A stretch of DNA of 64,000 bases from Pantanalinema sp. GBBB05 (GTDB lineage Bacteria > Cyanobacteriota > Cyanobacteriia > Leptolyngbyales > Leptolyngbyaceae): assembly GCA_016743235.1 (NCBI GenBank), contig VRZD01000015.1, forward strand, positions 90,864 through 154,863, read 5' to 3'. Position numbers and translations under genes: made by a program. A model generated the notes under the pieces. That model searched no databases and was not told where the DNA came from. It saw nothing but the letters and a program-made list of their open reading frames with translations. The first letter of the stretch is position 1. Each line of letters starts with the position of its first letter. Below, one piece after another: positions 51,592 to 60,591 of the stretch.

Positions 51592-52596
51592 TCACCTAGG
51601 GTCGTCAGTACACACCACTCGCAACCCTATATCATAGAGGCGACCATCAGCGTTAAAACGACTGCGGAACGCCGAACGGCAACAGGCAGGTCCCATATTC
51701 CAGGAACCACCCCGCAAGACCCGTTTAGTCGTATCAGCCGCGATCGTCCAAGCACTGCCATCCCGTGGTAATCCGTCGTAGGAGTCGTGCCATACATCCG
51801 CACACCACTCGCGGACATTGCCATGCATATCAAATAGCCCAAAGGCGTTAGCGACCTGGAATGATCCTACAGGTGTGGTTTGGCGACGATCGTCTCCCTT
51901 GGGACCTGCCCCATACGCCCCTCGGCTACAGAGACGTCCTTGGACTTCCCAATCAACTCCTGAGTAGTTGGCCAGCTCAGTGGTAATCGTACTACCAAAA
52001 TGAAATGGCGTCTGAGTCCCCGCTCGACAGGCATATTCCCATTCAGATTCGCTGGGTAAGCGATAGTGTCGTCCGGTTGCCTGGGATAGGCGGGCACAAA
52101 ATTCGCTCGCTTCCTCCCAAGACACCTGCTCCACCGGGCGATCGTGACCTTTACAACTAGAGGGATCGGGATCAAGTGGGCAGTGAATTTTAGGGAGGTG
52201 TGCCACTGCCTGCCATTGCCCCTGAGTAACGGGATAACGACCCAGCCAAAAGGCAGGAATCGTCACAATCTGTTGGGGATTCTGGTTGGGAAGCCAACCT
52301 TCTTCCGTGCGGGCAGCTCCCATATATACTGTCCCTGCCGGGATTGCTACTAGATCTAACGCGATGTCCTGCCCCAAAGTCTCCCGTTGAATCTGGGCTA
52401 GGGCGCTACGACGATCGCTTTCCTGCCCGAGGGCATCCACTTTGACCAAATCAAATTCCACTGTTAGTGACTCTGTCTGTGTACCCATATCCCGTAACCT
52501 CGTGTGGGGCATGAACTTGCCCAAATATTTCAGATTGTTGCAACCCGGTGACTGCTGAATGTCTGTGTCCCTCCTCCGTAGTAAAGTGGAGAGCAT
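51592..52596 (-). CDS. Formylglycine-generating-enzyme-like (SUMF1/FGE-sulfatase domain) protein
   Basis: Up to 334 residues; the start is uncertain between ATG 52596, 52512 and 52488, none having a good ribosome-binding site. The domain is clear from VAIPAGTVYMGAA, WLGRYPVTQGQWQAV, RPVEQVSWEEASEFCARLS, YRLPSESEWEYACRAGTQTP, NAFGLFDMHGNVREWCADVW and RVLRGGSWNMGPACCRSAFR. Such proteins form a C-type-lectin-like fold; most cyanobacterial members are not proven formylglycine synthases and no sulfatase gene is nearby. It diverges from psaE over a 40-150 bp gap that must hold both promoters. Confidence 0.88.
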   Translation of the reverse strand: MLSTLLRRRDTDIQQSPGCNNLKYLGKFMPHTRLRDMGTQTESLTVEFDLVKVDALGQESDRRSALAQIQRETLGQDIALDLVAIPAGTVYMGAARTEEGWLPNQNPQQIVTIPAFWLGRYPVTQGQWQAVAHLPKIHCPLDPDPSSCKGHDRPVEQVSWEEASEFCARLSQATGRHYRLPSESEWEYACRAGTQTPFHFGSTITTELANYSGVDWEVQGRLCSRGAYGAGPKGDDRRQTTPVGSFQVANAFGLFDMHGNVREWCADVWHDSYDGLPRDGSAWTIAADTTKRVLRGGSWNMGPACCRSAFRSRFNADGRLYDIGLRVVCTDDPR

Positions 52597-52635
52597 TAGC
52601 TGTCTGAGTTAAAGATTAACAAGGGAAAAACACTC

Positions 52636-52857
52636 ATGGTTCAGCGTGGTTCTAAAGTCCGTATTACTCGTAAAGAGTCCTACTGGTACCAAGACGTAGG
52701 CACCGTCGCCTCCGTAGACCAGAGCGGCATTAAATATTCTGTCATTGTCCGCTTTGACAAGGTCAACTATGCCGGTGTCAACACCAACAACTTTGCTCCT
52801 AGCGAAGTTGTAGAAGTGGAAGCACCCAAGAAAAAAGCCAAAACTGAAGCAGCCTGA
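52636..52857 (+). CDS. psaE: Photosystem I reaction centre subunit IV (PsaE)
   Basis: 73 residues with the complete PsaE SH3-like fold: [60 protein letters not shown] and a Lys-rich tail. It sits on the stromal/cytosolic face of photosystem I and supports ferredoxin docking and cyclic electron flow. CAAGGG precedes the ATG. It is monocistronic, as is usual in cyanobacteria. This gene fixes the organism as an oxygenic phototroph. Confidence 0.98.
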   Translation: MVQRGSKVRITRKESYWYQDVGTVASVDQSGIKYSVIVRFDKVNYAGVNTNNFAPSEVVEVEAPKKKAKTEAA

Positions 52858-53078
52858 TCTAGCCCTTAATTAAAGGCGAAGTGTCAGGTCTTTTTTGTTT
52901 GATTGAACCCTTAAGGCTACTGTCACTCTGGATTCAGTATAAAGTCCCTAACTTCATCGGTTAATTTGCGGATCATGAGCTTAGGACTTCTAGGAGGCAG
53001 CTCACCTAGAGACTCTTCCAGATGAAAGAAAGGGTGGCAGCACCACTGGATAAAAAATAGTCTGCTTTGCGAAGCAGT

Positions 53079-53122
53079 AGGTGAAAACTCTGAGCAACTG
53101 TTCAGAATTTTCACCTTTTTTT
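53079..53122 (+). terminator. Rho-independent terminator
   Basis: AGGTGAAAA-CTCTGA and TCAGA-ATTTTCACCT form a long stem, closed by a run of seven T. A smaller hairpin (CTGCTT-TGCG-AAGCAG, 53062-53077) lies just before. It is 220 bp after psaE, the only plus-strand gene upstream. The rest of 52858-53440 (583 bp) shows no supported gene. Confidence 0.8.
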
Positions 53123-53449
53123 ATTGACATCATTGGCTGGGTGAGGTGAACTCAAGCCGGAAAGAGCCGAATTGTGAGGGCAAGTTAAACCAATAATCAG
53201 CAGAATCTCCCTACAGCAAGATGACCAGCATTTGACAATTTAGCGATCGCGTAATTATCTGCCTCCGGCAAGATGATTATTTTTACCTCGCTTCCAAGAC
53301 TCCGCAAGCGCTAATTTTCCTCTACCTTTAGGAATCTGGCTGAAGCTAGATGTGGCAATGATTTAATCTCAGTATCTTGTAAACATAGCCACTGAAGGCA
53401 ACTTCAACGGCGAGTAAAAACAGATTCGATATGTAATGAGGTGACAACA

Positions 53450-53644
53450 ATGTCTGATATTGAAAACAAGCAAGCTTATCCTAGATCTGGTTCGGAAGAC
53501 GGCAATACCCCGATCGATGAATCTCAACGTAAAACGGGTAGCAACGTTGCCCCCGATCGAGCTGAAGGTGGCGCTAAACCAGAGTCTGGCGAAGGCAGTG
53601 ATGTTGTAGCTGGTTCGCCCAACCAGGGAACTGAAAGCCGCTAG
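53450..53644 (+). CDS. Small hydrophilic, disordered protein
   Basis: 64 residues from ATG 53450 (MSDIENKQAYPRSGSEDGN), six bases after a GAGGTG ribosome-binding site; a GTG nine bases upstream lies inside that site and is less likely. Very rich in Gly, Ser, Glu, Asp and Pro, with no hydrophobic core (TGSNVAPDRAEGGAKPESGE). Such short hydrophilic proteins in cyanobacteria are often stress-related, but no family is identified. Monocistronic. Downstream, 53645-53915 holds two inverted repeats (TTACCTG...CAGGTAA near 53725-53755, ACCGAATTG...CAATTCGGT near 53786-53833) and no gene. Confidence 0.65.
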   Translation: MSDIENKQAYPRSGSEDGNTPIDESQRKTGSNVAPDRAEGGAKPESGEGSDVVAGSPNQGTESR

Positions 53645-53915
53645 GTCAAGAGCTTCGCTGGGAATATTTTGAGCAATTGGCAGCACCTCAAAGTGTTTTC
53701 TGATCTATGTTCTTACCTGTCGATTTAACATTGGCAGGTAACTCATTTAAACCCATTAATTTAAACCTAAACTATATTTAACTCACCGAATTGTAGGCAA
53801 TCTTGTTTAACAAGTATCTCTTGCAATTCGGTTATGTTTATGGATAAGTAGAGGGTCAACAACGCTAGACTGAAATTAGATTGAGCAAAATTTTAGTTTA
53901 ACGTCCTAACGACCT

Positions 53916-54872
53916 GTGCCTGAACTGCCCGAAGTTGAAACCGTCCGCCGGGGACTAAACCGCAAGACCCTAAATCAACCGATCCAAGGTGGAGATGTGC
54001 TACTGGAACGCACGATCGCCTACCCAACGACCGTCTCCGAATTTCTCGCTGGACTTGAGGGAACCACGATCGCGACCTGGCATCGCCGGGGGAAGTATTT
54101 GCTGGCGGAATTGACAAGAGGTGGGGGAGATGGCGGAGATGAGGGAGATAAGGAAGTAACCATAAAGCTTGCTAATACCTCACCTTCCCCATCTTCTCTA
54201 CCCTCCCCACCTTCCCTATCCTCCTCATCTTCTCCACCTGCCGCTGGCTACCTAGGTGTCCACCTTCGCATGACCGGACAACTCCTCTGGTTGCCGCCCA
54301 CTGAACCACTCCAGAAACATACCCGCGTTCGATTGTTTATGGGGGACGATCGCGAGTTACGGTTTGTCGATCAACGGACATTTGGACAAATGTGGTGGGT
54401 GCCACCGGGTCAACCGCCAGAACAGGTAATTACTGGTTTGCAAGCTTTGGGACCCGAGCCATTTTCTGACCAGTTTTCGGTGGCTTACCTGATAAAGCAA
54501 CTGTGCGATCGACGGCGTCCGATCAAAAATGCGTTATTGGATCAATCGTTAGTGGCGGGAGTGGGCAATATTTACGCGGATGAGGCGTTATTTCTGAGTG
54601 GCATTCATCCCACGACGCTGTGTTGTGATTTGCCGCGATCGCAGATTGAGCGACTGCGGGACAATATTATTCGGGTGCTGGAAGCCAGTATTGAAGCGGG
54701 TGGCACAACTATCAGCACCTTTCGGGATCTGGCGGGGGTGAACGGGAATTATGGTGGGGTTGCCTGGGTCTATGGGCGGGATGGGGATGATTGTCGCCAG
54801 TGTGGTACGGTAATTCAACGATTAAAACTGGCAGGACGATCGGCACATTTTTGTCCGACTTGCCAACTCTAG
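53916..54872 (+). CDS. mutM: Formamidopyrimidine-DNA glycosylase (Fpg/MutM)
   Basis: 318 residues from a GTG start. The mature N-terminus PELPEVETVRRGL contains the catalytic proline and glutamate of this base-excision-repair glycosylase/lyase. The H2TH region (QSLVAGVGNIYADEALFLSG, IHPTT) and the C-terminal zinc finger (DDCRQCGTVIQRLK...RSAHFCPTCQ, four Cys) are intact. The protein is longer than the usual ~270-285 residues because of a low-complexity insertion at about residues 67-110 (Gly/Asp/Glu-rich then Ser/Pro-rich) between the KYLLAEL strand and GYLGVHLRMTGQLLW. It should remove oxidised purines such as 8-oxoguanine. The TPR gene begins eight bases downstream. Confidence 0.96.
   Translation: MPELPEVETVRRGLNRKTLNQPIQGGDVLLERTIAYPTTVSEFLAGLEGTTIATWHRRGKYLLAELTRGGGDGGDEGDKEVTIKLANTSPSPSSLPSPPSLSSSSSPPAAGYLGVHLRMTGQLLWLPPTEPLQKHTRVRLFMGDDRELRFVDQRTFGQMWWVPPGQPPEQVITGLQALGPEPFSDQFSVAYLIKQLCDRRRPIKNALLDQSLVAGVGNIYADEALFLSGIHPTTLCCDLPRSQIERLRDNIIRVLEASIEAGGTTISTFRDLAGVNGNYGGVAWVYGRDGDDCRQCGTVIQRLKLAGRSAHFCPTCQL
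54118..54240 (+). repeat. Low-complexity inverted-repeat insertion inside mutM
   Basis: A purine-rich arm (GGTGGGGGAGATGGCGGAGA and following) and a pyrimidine-rich arm (ending TCCTCATCTTCTCCACC) are roughly reverse complements and could pair in a long imperfect stem. The insert is in frame and lies in a surface loop of the glycosylase. Confidence 0.7.
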
Positions 54873-54880
54873 AGGTGGGG

Positions 54881-55582
54881 ATGCATTGGAGGTTGATGCG
54901 AGGAGCGCTGGCTTACACGATCGGGGTTAGCTTCGGACTGGGCGTGAGTAGCCTGATAGCTCAACCTACTTTTGCCCAATCGGCTAGTGAGTATCGGCAA
55001 CTTGGTTTAAGCTACCGGGATCAGGGACGCTATGACGATGCGATCGCGGCATTACAGAAAGCGGTGGCATTAGAGCCGGATTCCCAGTCGGGTAGAGTTC
55101 TCTTGGGATGGACGCAGCATAAAGCTGGACAGAATACTCAAGCGACCGAAACGTTGCTGCAAGGCTTTTATCGTGACCTATTCGATGTGCCGACCTTGAA
55201 TGCGTTGGGGATTGTGTATCTGGTGAGTGACCAACTGCCGAACGCGATCGCCGCGCATACCTGGGCAGCTACCCTCAAACCGGATAACGAGATTGCTTAC
55301 TACAATCTGAGCTTGGCGTTTGAGCGCATTGGTCAGTATGACTGGGCGATCGTAGCCGCTAAGGAAGCGGCGAAATTAGAACCGAGTAATCCCCATCCTC
55401 CGGTCGCTGAAGCGATCGCGCATTGGGGCAATCGAGACACAACCTTGGCACAACAGGCTTATCAGCAGGCGATCGATCTAGATGGGCGTTACTCAGATGC
55501 GGCTTTTTTAGACTATTTAAATGAAGCGGGCTTTAGTGCTGAACAAATCCAGACGGCAAAACAGGTGCTGACCAGTCGTTAG
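54881..55582 (+). CDS. Exported TPR-repeat protein
   Basis: 233 residues from ATG 54881, which has AGAGGTGGGG before it; a longer frame from 54791 overlaps mutM without a site. A signal peptide is clear (ALAYTIGVSFGLGVSSLIAQ, cleavage after TFA). The mature protein consists of TPR units (SEYRQLGLSYRDQGRYDDAI, AALQKAVALEPDSQSGRVLL, AYYNLSLAFERIGQYDWAIV). It probably scaffolds a periplasmic or lumenal complex. Likely co-transcribed with mutM. Confidence 0.85.
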   Translation: MHWRLMRGALAYTIGVSFGLGVSSLIAQPTFAQSASEYRQLGLSYRDQGRYDDAIAALQKAVALEPDSQSGRVLLGWTQHKAGQNTQATETLLQGFYRDLFDVPTLNALGIVYLVSDQLPNAIAAHTWAATLKPDNEIAYYNLSLAFERIGQYDWAIVAAKEAAKLEPSNPHPPVAEAIAHWGNRDTTLAQQAYQQAIDLDGRYSDAAFLDYLNEAGFSAEQIQTAKQVLTSR

Positions 55583-55682
55583 TTGGCATCGCCTAACTTG
55601 GTCTGTTCGCAAAAGCCCCCCAATTCTGGAGAACTTTAAACAGTGGCTACTTCCAGAATTGAGGGCTTTAGAGGGTTAGGGT

Positions 55683-55982
55683 TTATTGCTCTTGGACTAA
55701 GCGCAGATAGTTCTGGTGTAACTGCAAGTGATCCTGGGTAATTCGTTCCGACATTTCCTTTTCAACGTCGCTAATCTGCTCCCAGAAAGCCGCCGAACGG
55801 CGGGCGGTTAACACTTCCTTCCACAAGAGTTTTAGCAGTTCAAACGCGGGGGAATCATCCGCTACACTATCTAGAAGCTCGGTAAAACCCTGATTAGCCT
55901 CTGCATGAGTGCGGGGATCTTGAGCCAGGGCAAAACAAGCTTGAAGTTGGTTGATTTGGTTGGGTGTGAGAGAGTCGCTCAT
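55683..55982 (-). CDS. Conserved-looking small helical protein
   Basis: 99 residues, all-helical (TPNQINQLQACFALAQDPRT, AFELLKLLWKEVLTARRSA, SERITQDHLQLHQNYLRLVQ), acidic, no signal or membrane segment. It is divergent from trpS. Codon-level features look coding, and the type recurs in cyanobacterial genomes, but I know no function. Confidence 0.72.
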   Translation of the reverse strand: MSDSLTPNQINQLQACFALAQDPRTHAEANQGFTELLDSVADDSPAFELLKLLWKEVLTARRSAAFWEQISDVEKEMSERITQDHLQLHQNYLRLVQEQ

Positions 55983-56101
55983 AATAAATTACGCGGATTT
56001 CGCGGGTTTTCTGGTCAAGCGGGTACGATAGCTGTTACATTTCTTAATTGATTATAGCGAAGCGATCGCAGGCGTTTCATCCACCACTTGGACTAATAGG
56101 T

Positions 56102-57112
56102 ATGGCAAAGCAGCGGGTTCTTTCTGGCGTTCAACCAACGGGTAACTTGCACCTGGGAAATTACCTGGGCGCGATCCGCAATTGGGTCGAACATCAGAGC
56201 CAGTACGACAATTTTTTCTGTGTGGTCGATCTGCATGCCATTACCGTCCCTCACAATCCAGCGACTCTGGCGGCAGATACCTATGCGATCGCGGCTTTGT
56301 ATCTCGCCTGTGGCATTGACCTTCAGTATTCCACGATTTTTGTGCAGTCCCATGTGTCGGCACACAGCGAACTCACCTGGCTATTGAACTGCATCACGCC
56401 CCTGAATTGGTTGCAGGACATGATCCAGTTCAAGGAAAAAGCAGTCAAGCAAGGGCAGAATGTCGGTGTAGGGCTGTTAGATTACCCGGTACTGATGGCG
56501 GCGGATATCTTACTCTACGATGCCGATAAAGTGCCGGTGGGTGAGGATCAGAAGCAACACATTGAATTGACCCGCGATATTGTCGATCGCTTGAATCACC
56601 TGTTTGGTAAACCCGATCAGCCAGTGTTGAAGTCTCCGGCTCCGTTAATTCGGACGGATGGGGCACGGGTGATGAGTTTGACCGATGGCACGAAAAAGAT
56701 GTCGAAGTCCGATCCCTCGGATCTGAGCCGGATTAATCTGCTCGATACACCAGAAACTATCCAGACCAAGATCAAGAAGTGTAAAACCGATCCAGTTCGG
56801 GGACTGACCTTTGGCGATCCAGACCGTCCAGAGTGTAATAACTTGCTGACGCTCTATATGCTGATGTCTGGTAAGTCGAAGGAAGAGGTTGCGGCTGAAT
56901 GTGCCGATATGGGTTGGGGGCAATTTAAACCGCTACTGACGGAAACGACAATCGCCCACCTGAAACCAATTCAGGACAAGTATCACGAGATTATGAACGA
57001 ACAGGGCTATTTAGAGTCGGTGCTGAAGGACGGACGGGAAAAAGCCAGCACGATCGCCAATGAAACTCTCCGCAAAGTCAAGGTAGCCTTAGGGTACTCA
57101 TTGCCACGTTAG
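56102..57112 (+). CDS. trpS: Tryptophanyl-tRNA synthetase
   Basis: 336 residues from ATG 56102 (MAKQRVLSGVQPTGNLHLGN); a frame from 56048 would add 18 residues that do not fit the family. Class I synthetase signatures are complete: the HIGH-type GNLHLGNYLG and the KMSKS loop TKKMSKSDPSD. Other family blocks are DFFCVVDLHAITV-type NFFCVVDLHAITVPHNP and LDYPVLMAADILLYDADKVP with VGEDQKQHIELTRDI. It charges tRNA-Trp in the cytosol. The 166 bp after it hold a small hairpin (CCAAC...GTTGG near 57169-57187) and no gene. Confidence 0.97.
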   Translation: MAKQRVLSGVQPTGNLHLGNYLGAIRNWVEHQSQYDNFFCVVDLHAITVPHNPATLAADTYAIAALYLACGIDLQYSTIFVQSHVSAHSELTWLLNCITPLNWLQDMIQFKEKAVKQGQNVGVGLLDYPVLMAADILLYDADKVPVGEDQKQHIELTRDIVDRLNHLFGKPDQPVLKSPAPLIRTDGARVMSLTDGTKKMSKSDPSDLSRINLLDTPETIQTKIKKCKTDPVRGLTFGDPDRPECNNLLTLYMLMSGKSKEEVAAECADMGWGQFKPLLTETTIAHLKPIQDKYHEIMNEQGYLESVLKDGREKASTIANETLRKVKVALGYSLPR

Positions 57113-57278
57113 CCAGACTTAATCTCAATTTAAGCTGTACGCTGAAGAGAAGGATTCTCAGGACAAGCTACCAACTCTTTAAGGTTGGTTGAAGTTCTGG
57201 TAAGCGTTTTGAGGTAAAATTTCGCCTACCGCTTGATCCTAACTATTCTGTAACTGTTGTCCCCATCCCAAATTCGCA

Positions 57279-58241
57279 ATGCCTGACAGTTTAAATGCCA
57301 ATTTCCGTCTTCCACCCAGGGTTCCTTCCTTCCGGGAAGCCGTGCAGGCAGGCGATTTTCTCCTGACCGCTGAAGTCGCGCCACCGAAAGGTTGTGATCC
57401 CACTCACATGTTGCAAATGGCGCAATTGCTGAAGGGTCGAGTCCATGGCGTGAACATCACAGATGGTAGTCGGGCAGTGTTGCGGATGTCGTCGTTAGCG
57501 GCTTCGGTGATTCTGTTACAACACGGCATTGAACCAATTTGTCAGGTAGCTTGCCGCGATCGCAATGCGATCGGATTGCAAGCGGATTTGATGGGAGCGC
57601 AGGCGTTAGGGATTCGGAATGTGCTGGCGCTGACAGGTGATCCGGTGAAGGCGGGAGATCATCCCAACGCTCGTCCGGTATTTGAACTGGAATCAGTGCG
57701 GTTGCTGAGTTTGATTAGCAAGCTGAATGATGGCTTAGATTTTAACGATAAAGCCTTGCCGGATGGTGCTACAGATTTGTTTGTCGGTGCGGCGGTTGAC
57801 CCCCAATCCGGGAGTTGGTCAGGTTTACAGAAACGGTTTGAACGCAAAGTGGCGGCAGGAGCACAATTTTTCCAGAGTCAGTTAATTTCGGATTTCGATC
57901 GTCTGGAAAAATTCATGACCCAAATTGCCGCAGGCTGCGATCGCCCGATTCTAGCTGGAATTTTTCTGCTGAAGTCGGCGAAGAATGCCCAGTTTATTAA
58001 TCGCTGTGTGCCGGGGGTACAGATTCCCGATCACATTATCGATCGCTTAGCGCAGGCAAAAGATCCACTCCATGAAGGCATGGTGATTGCGGCAGAGCAG
58101 GTGCGATTAGCGCGTCACCTCTGTCAGGGCGTCCATTTGATGGCGGTGAAGCGGGAAGATTTGATTCCGCAAATCCTCGATTTAGCGGGGATTGAGCCAT
58201 TAGCGAAACCAGAATTGCATCCAGAATCGGTGGTCGTGTAG
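57279..58241 (+). CDS. Methylenetetrahydrofolate reductase-family protein (MetF-like)
   Basis: 320 residues of the methylenetetrahydrofolate reductase TIM-barrel family: FLLTAEVAPPKGCDPTHMLQ, VHGVNITDGSRAVLRMSSLA, LLQHGIEPICQVACRDRNAI and LGIRNVLALTGDPVKAGDHP correspond to the family's substrate and FAD regions; AGAQFFQSQLISD is the typical late motif. It would convert 5,10-methylene- to 5-methyl-THF for methionine synthesis. It follows trpS on the same strand with its own gap; the exact cofactor is not read from the sequence. Confidence 0.9.
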   Translation: MPDSLNANFRLPPRVPSFREAVQAGDFLLTAEVAPPKGCDPTHMLQMAQLLKGRVHGVNITDGSRAVLRMSSLAASVILLQHGIEPICQVACRDRNAIGLQADLMGAQALGIRNVLALTGDPVKAGDHPNARPVFELESVRLLSLISKLNDGLDFNDKALPDGATDLFVGAAVDPQSGSWSGLQKRFERKVAAGAQFFQSQLISDFDRLEKFMTQIAAGCDRPILAGIFLLKSAKNAQFINRCVPGVQIPDHIIDRLAQAKDPLHEGMVIAAEQVRLARHLCQGVHLMAVKREDLIPQILDLAGIEPLAKPELHPESVVV

Positions 58242-58250
58242 GGCTAAAAA

Positions 58251-58778
58251 TTAGCGAACCGAAGAATTTCCCTGGCGCTGCAACGCAGGCTCAAAGGCTT
58301 GGCAGGCGCTAAGTGTCGCGTTGATTTCGCGGCAAATAATTCGATGGGAGACGCGAATTTCTTGCGAGGTAAACACTACGGCGATCAAGAGCAGACCGAC
58401 TCCCACCAGGAATAATAGTAGTGCGCCCGAGGCAAACCAAGGAGAATTGAGAGTGGTAGAAGCTGCAATCGTAAACATCGTGAACAGAAAAATCACGATC
58501 GCGGTATACACTGCCTGAACAGCCTTCTGTAGTAACTCATGACGGCGCGAGAGAATTGGCATCTGGGTATCGATTTTCTGTAATTGTTTCAATCCCACTT
58601 CCTGTTTATAGCCCTGGTTTTGCAGGAGTTCTAGGCGATCGCGTGCCATGCCATGTAACGCATCCGCGACTCCGGTGTAGCGTCCCAGTAAGCCATTCAG
58701 GAAGATCACACAGACGGTAATCAGCACTGCTGGCGCAATAATGGTTTGAATAATTTCAGCCGCAACTTTAGCAGACAT
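58251..58778 (-). CDS. DUF2721 membrane protein
   Basis: 175 residues. A hydrophobic N-terminal segment (IIQTIIAPAVLITVCVIFLN), a charged middle (RDRLELLQNQGYKQEVGLKQ), then two adjacent membrane helices (AVYTAIVIFLFTMFTIA and SGALLLFLVGVGLLLIAVVF) and a short cytosolic tail (SHRIICREINATLSACQAFE) fit the DUF2721 family, which has no known function. Convergent with the metF-like gene, with only 9 bp between stops. Confidence 0.88.
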   Translation of the reverse strand: MSAKVAAEIIQTIIAPAVLITVCVIFLNGLLGRYTGVADALHGMARDRLELLQNQGYKQEVGLKQLQKIDTQMPILSRRHELLQKAVQAVYTAIVIFLFTMFTIAASTTLNSPWFASGALLLFLVGVGLLLIAVVFTSQEIRVSHRIICREINATLSACQAFEPALQRQGNSSVR

Positions 58779-58916
58779 AAAGGGTTTCAGGTGAACCTAC
58801 TTTATTAGCTTAAGGCGGAGCCGAGAGAAAAGGTGAGTCGCGACTGAAGCGGGAATAAGTTTATGCCAGGGAATTAGAATGAAAGGCAGAAACCGCACAG
58901 AAGTTAGATCTAATCC

Positions 58917-60572
58917 ATGCCCCTGTCGCGTCTGCTCACGTTAATCATTGGCTTGATCGTCATCTTCGGCATGATGGTCTGGCTGATTGATTCCCTGGCT
59001 CGGTTGTACTGGCAACTGGCATATTACCCGTTGTTGTCTCAGGCGCTACTCCTGCTGCTGATTGTGCTAATTGGGGTATTGATTGCAGCGCTGGTCTACT
59101 ACTTGTTTATTGTGCCGTCCCAGAGTCAGAAGAAACGGCGGAAGCGTGCCCCTAAAATTCCGGTGGCGAAGACGGAGGCGGCGGAAGAAACGTTAAAGGC
59201 AGTCCGGAAGCAGGTTGCCCAAATTCAAGATGAGGTGGCACGGCAAGAGTTGTTAAGCCGATCGCGGGCGATCGAGCAAAATCTGGCGCGGGGCGAACTC
59301 CAGGTGGTGGTGTTTGGCACCGGATCAGCTGGAAAAACCTCGATCGTCAATGCCCTGATTGGGCGAGTGGTGGGCAGAGTGGGAGCGCCAATGGGCACGA
59401 CGGAGGTGGGGGAAACCTACTTGCTCAAACTTAAGGGGGTGAATCGAGACATTCTGATCATTGATACACCGGGAATTCTGGAAGCCGGAGTTGCTGGAAC
59501 AGAGCGGGAACAAATCGCCCGACGATTAGCCACTGAAGCCGATCTCCTCCTGTTTGTCCTAGACAACGATTTGCGCAAATCGGAATATGACCCGTTACGT
59601 ACCCTGGCAGAAATTGGCAAGCGATCGCTAATTATCCTCAACAAAGCCGATTTATATACCGACGAGGATAAAAAAACGATCTTGGCACAGTTGCGGGAAC
59701 GAGTCCGGGGATTAGTCGCTGCTGCCGATGTGATTGCGGTAGAAGCTAATCCGCAGGCAGTGCGGTTAGAAACAGGGGAAGTCTTTCGACCTGACCCAGA
59801 TATTATGCCGTTAATTCAGCGTCTAGTAGCTGTATTACGGGCAGAAGGGGAAGATTTAATTGCCGATAATATTTTGCTGCAATCGCAACAATTGGGCGAT
59901 CGGGCACGCCGATTAATTGATGCCCAACGCAAACGGGATGCCAACAAAATTGTCGAGCGGTTTCAGTGGATTGGGGCCGGAGTCGTGGCGGTGACACCCT
60001 TACCGGTGATTGATATGTTGGGAACGGCAGCCGTGAACGCCCAAATGGTGGTAGAAATTGGGCGAGTGTATGGCTGTGAGATCAACATGGATCGGGGGCG
60101 AGATTTAGCCTTATCGTTGGCAAAAACCTTAACAGGATTAGGCGTTGTCAAAGGGGCAGTAACGATGCTGACCACAGCGTTACAACTGAGTATCGGGGGA
60201 ATTATTGTCGGTCGGGCAATTCAAGCCGTCACCGCCGCTTACCTAACCCGAATTGCCGGAAAGAGTTTTATTGAATACTTCCGCCATGACCAGGATTGGG
60301 GGGATGGCGGGATTACTGAAGTAGTGCAGCGCCAATTTCAACTGAATCGCAAAGATGAGTTTGTTAAATCCTTTGTACAAGATGCGATTACTCGCGTCGT
60401 CAAACCATTACAACTGGAACTACCGATTCCTCAACTAGAAGCAGATGATGACTATGAAGAAGAGTATGAACTTGAGGAAGTAGTCGAACGAAAAGTGATT
60501 CCACTGCAAGCTAGGTTAGAGTCGGAAGTGGATGATTGGGAGTTGCAATCGTCGGATGATTGGGATGATTGA
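58917..60572 (+). CDS. Membrane-associated GTPase with DUF697 domain
   Basis: 551 residues. Two N-terminal membrane helices (LLTLIIGLIVIFGMMVWLID and YPLLSQALLLLLIVLIGVLI). An Era/TrmE-type G domain follows: G1 GTGSAGKTSIVNAL, G2 GTTEV, G3 DTPG, G4 NKAD. The C-terminal part (VAVTPLPVIDMLGTAAVNAQ, hydrophobic helices around residues 350-450) fits DUF697, and the end is strongly acidic (ADDDYEEEYELEEVVE). It may act in membrane or photosystem-related assembly; the exact role in cyanobacteria is not established. It converges with the MocR gene, 19 bp between stops. Confidence 0.9.
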   Translation: MPLSRLLTLIIGLIVIFGMMVWLIDSLARLYWQLAYYPLLSQALLLLLIVLIGVLIAALVYYLFIVPSQSQKKRRKRAPKIPVAKTEAAEETLKAVRKQVAQIQDEVARQELLSRSRAIEQNLARGELQVVVFGTGSAGKTSIVNALIGRVVGRVGAPMGTTEVGETYLLKLKGVNRDILIIDTPGILEAGVAGTEREQIARRLATEADLLLFVLDNDLRKSEYDPLRTLAEIGKRSLIILNKADLYTDEDKKTILAQLRERVRGLVAAADVIAVEANPQAVRLETGEVFRPDPDIMPLIQRLVAVLRAEGEDLIADNILLQSQQLGDRARRLIDAQRKRDANKIVERFQWIGAGVVAVTPLPVIDMLGTAAVNAQMVVEIGRVYGCEINMDRGRDLALSLAKTLTGLGVVKGAVTMLTTALQLSIGGIIVGRAIQAVTAAYLTRIAGKSFIEYFRHDQDWGDGGITEVVQRQFQLNRKDEFVKSFVQDAITRVVKPLQLELPIPQLEADDDYEEEYELEEVVERKVIPLQARLESEVDDWELQSSDDWDD

Positions 60573-60591
60573 AGTTTAACTGAATTACTGT

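Noticed and set aside
52923..53114. 63-codon minus-strand frame after psaE
   Set aside because: It runs through the terminator hairpins at 53062-53122; the Phe/Lys/Ser-rich N-terminus is the hairpin sequence read in frame.
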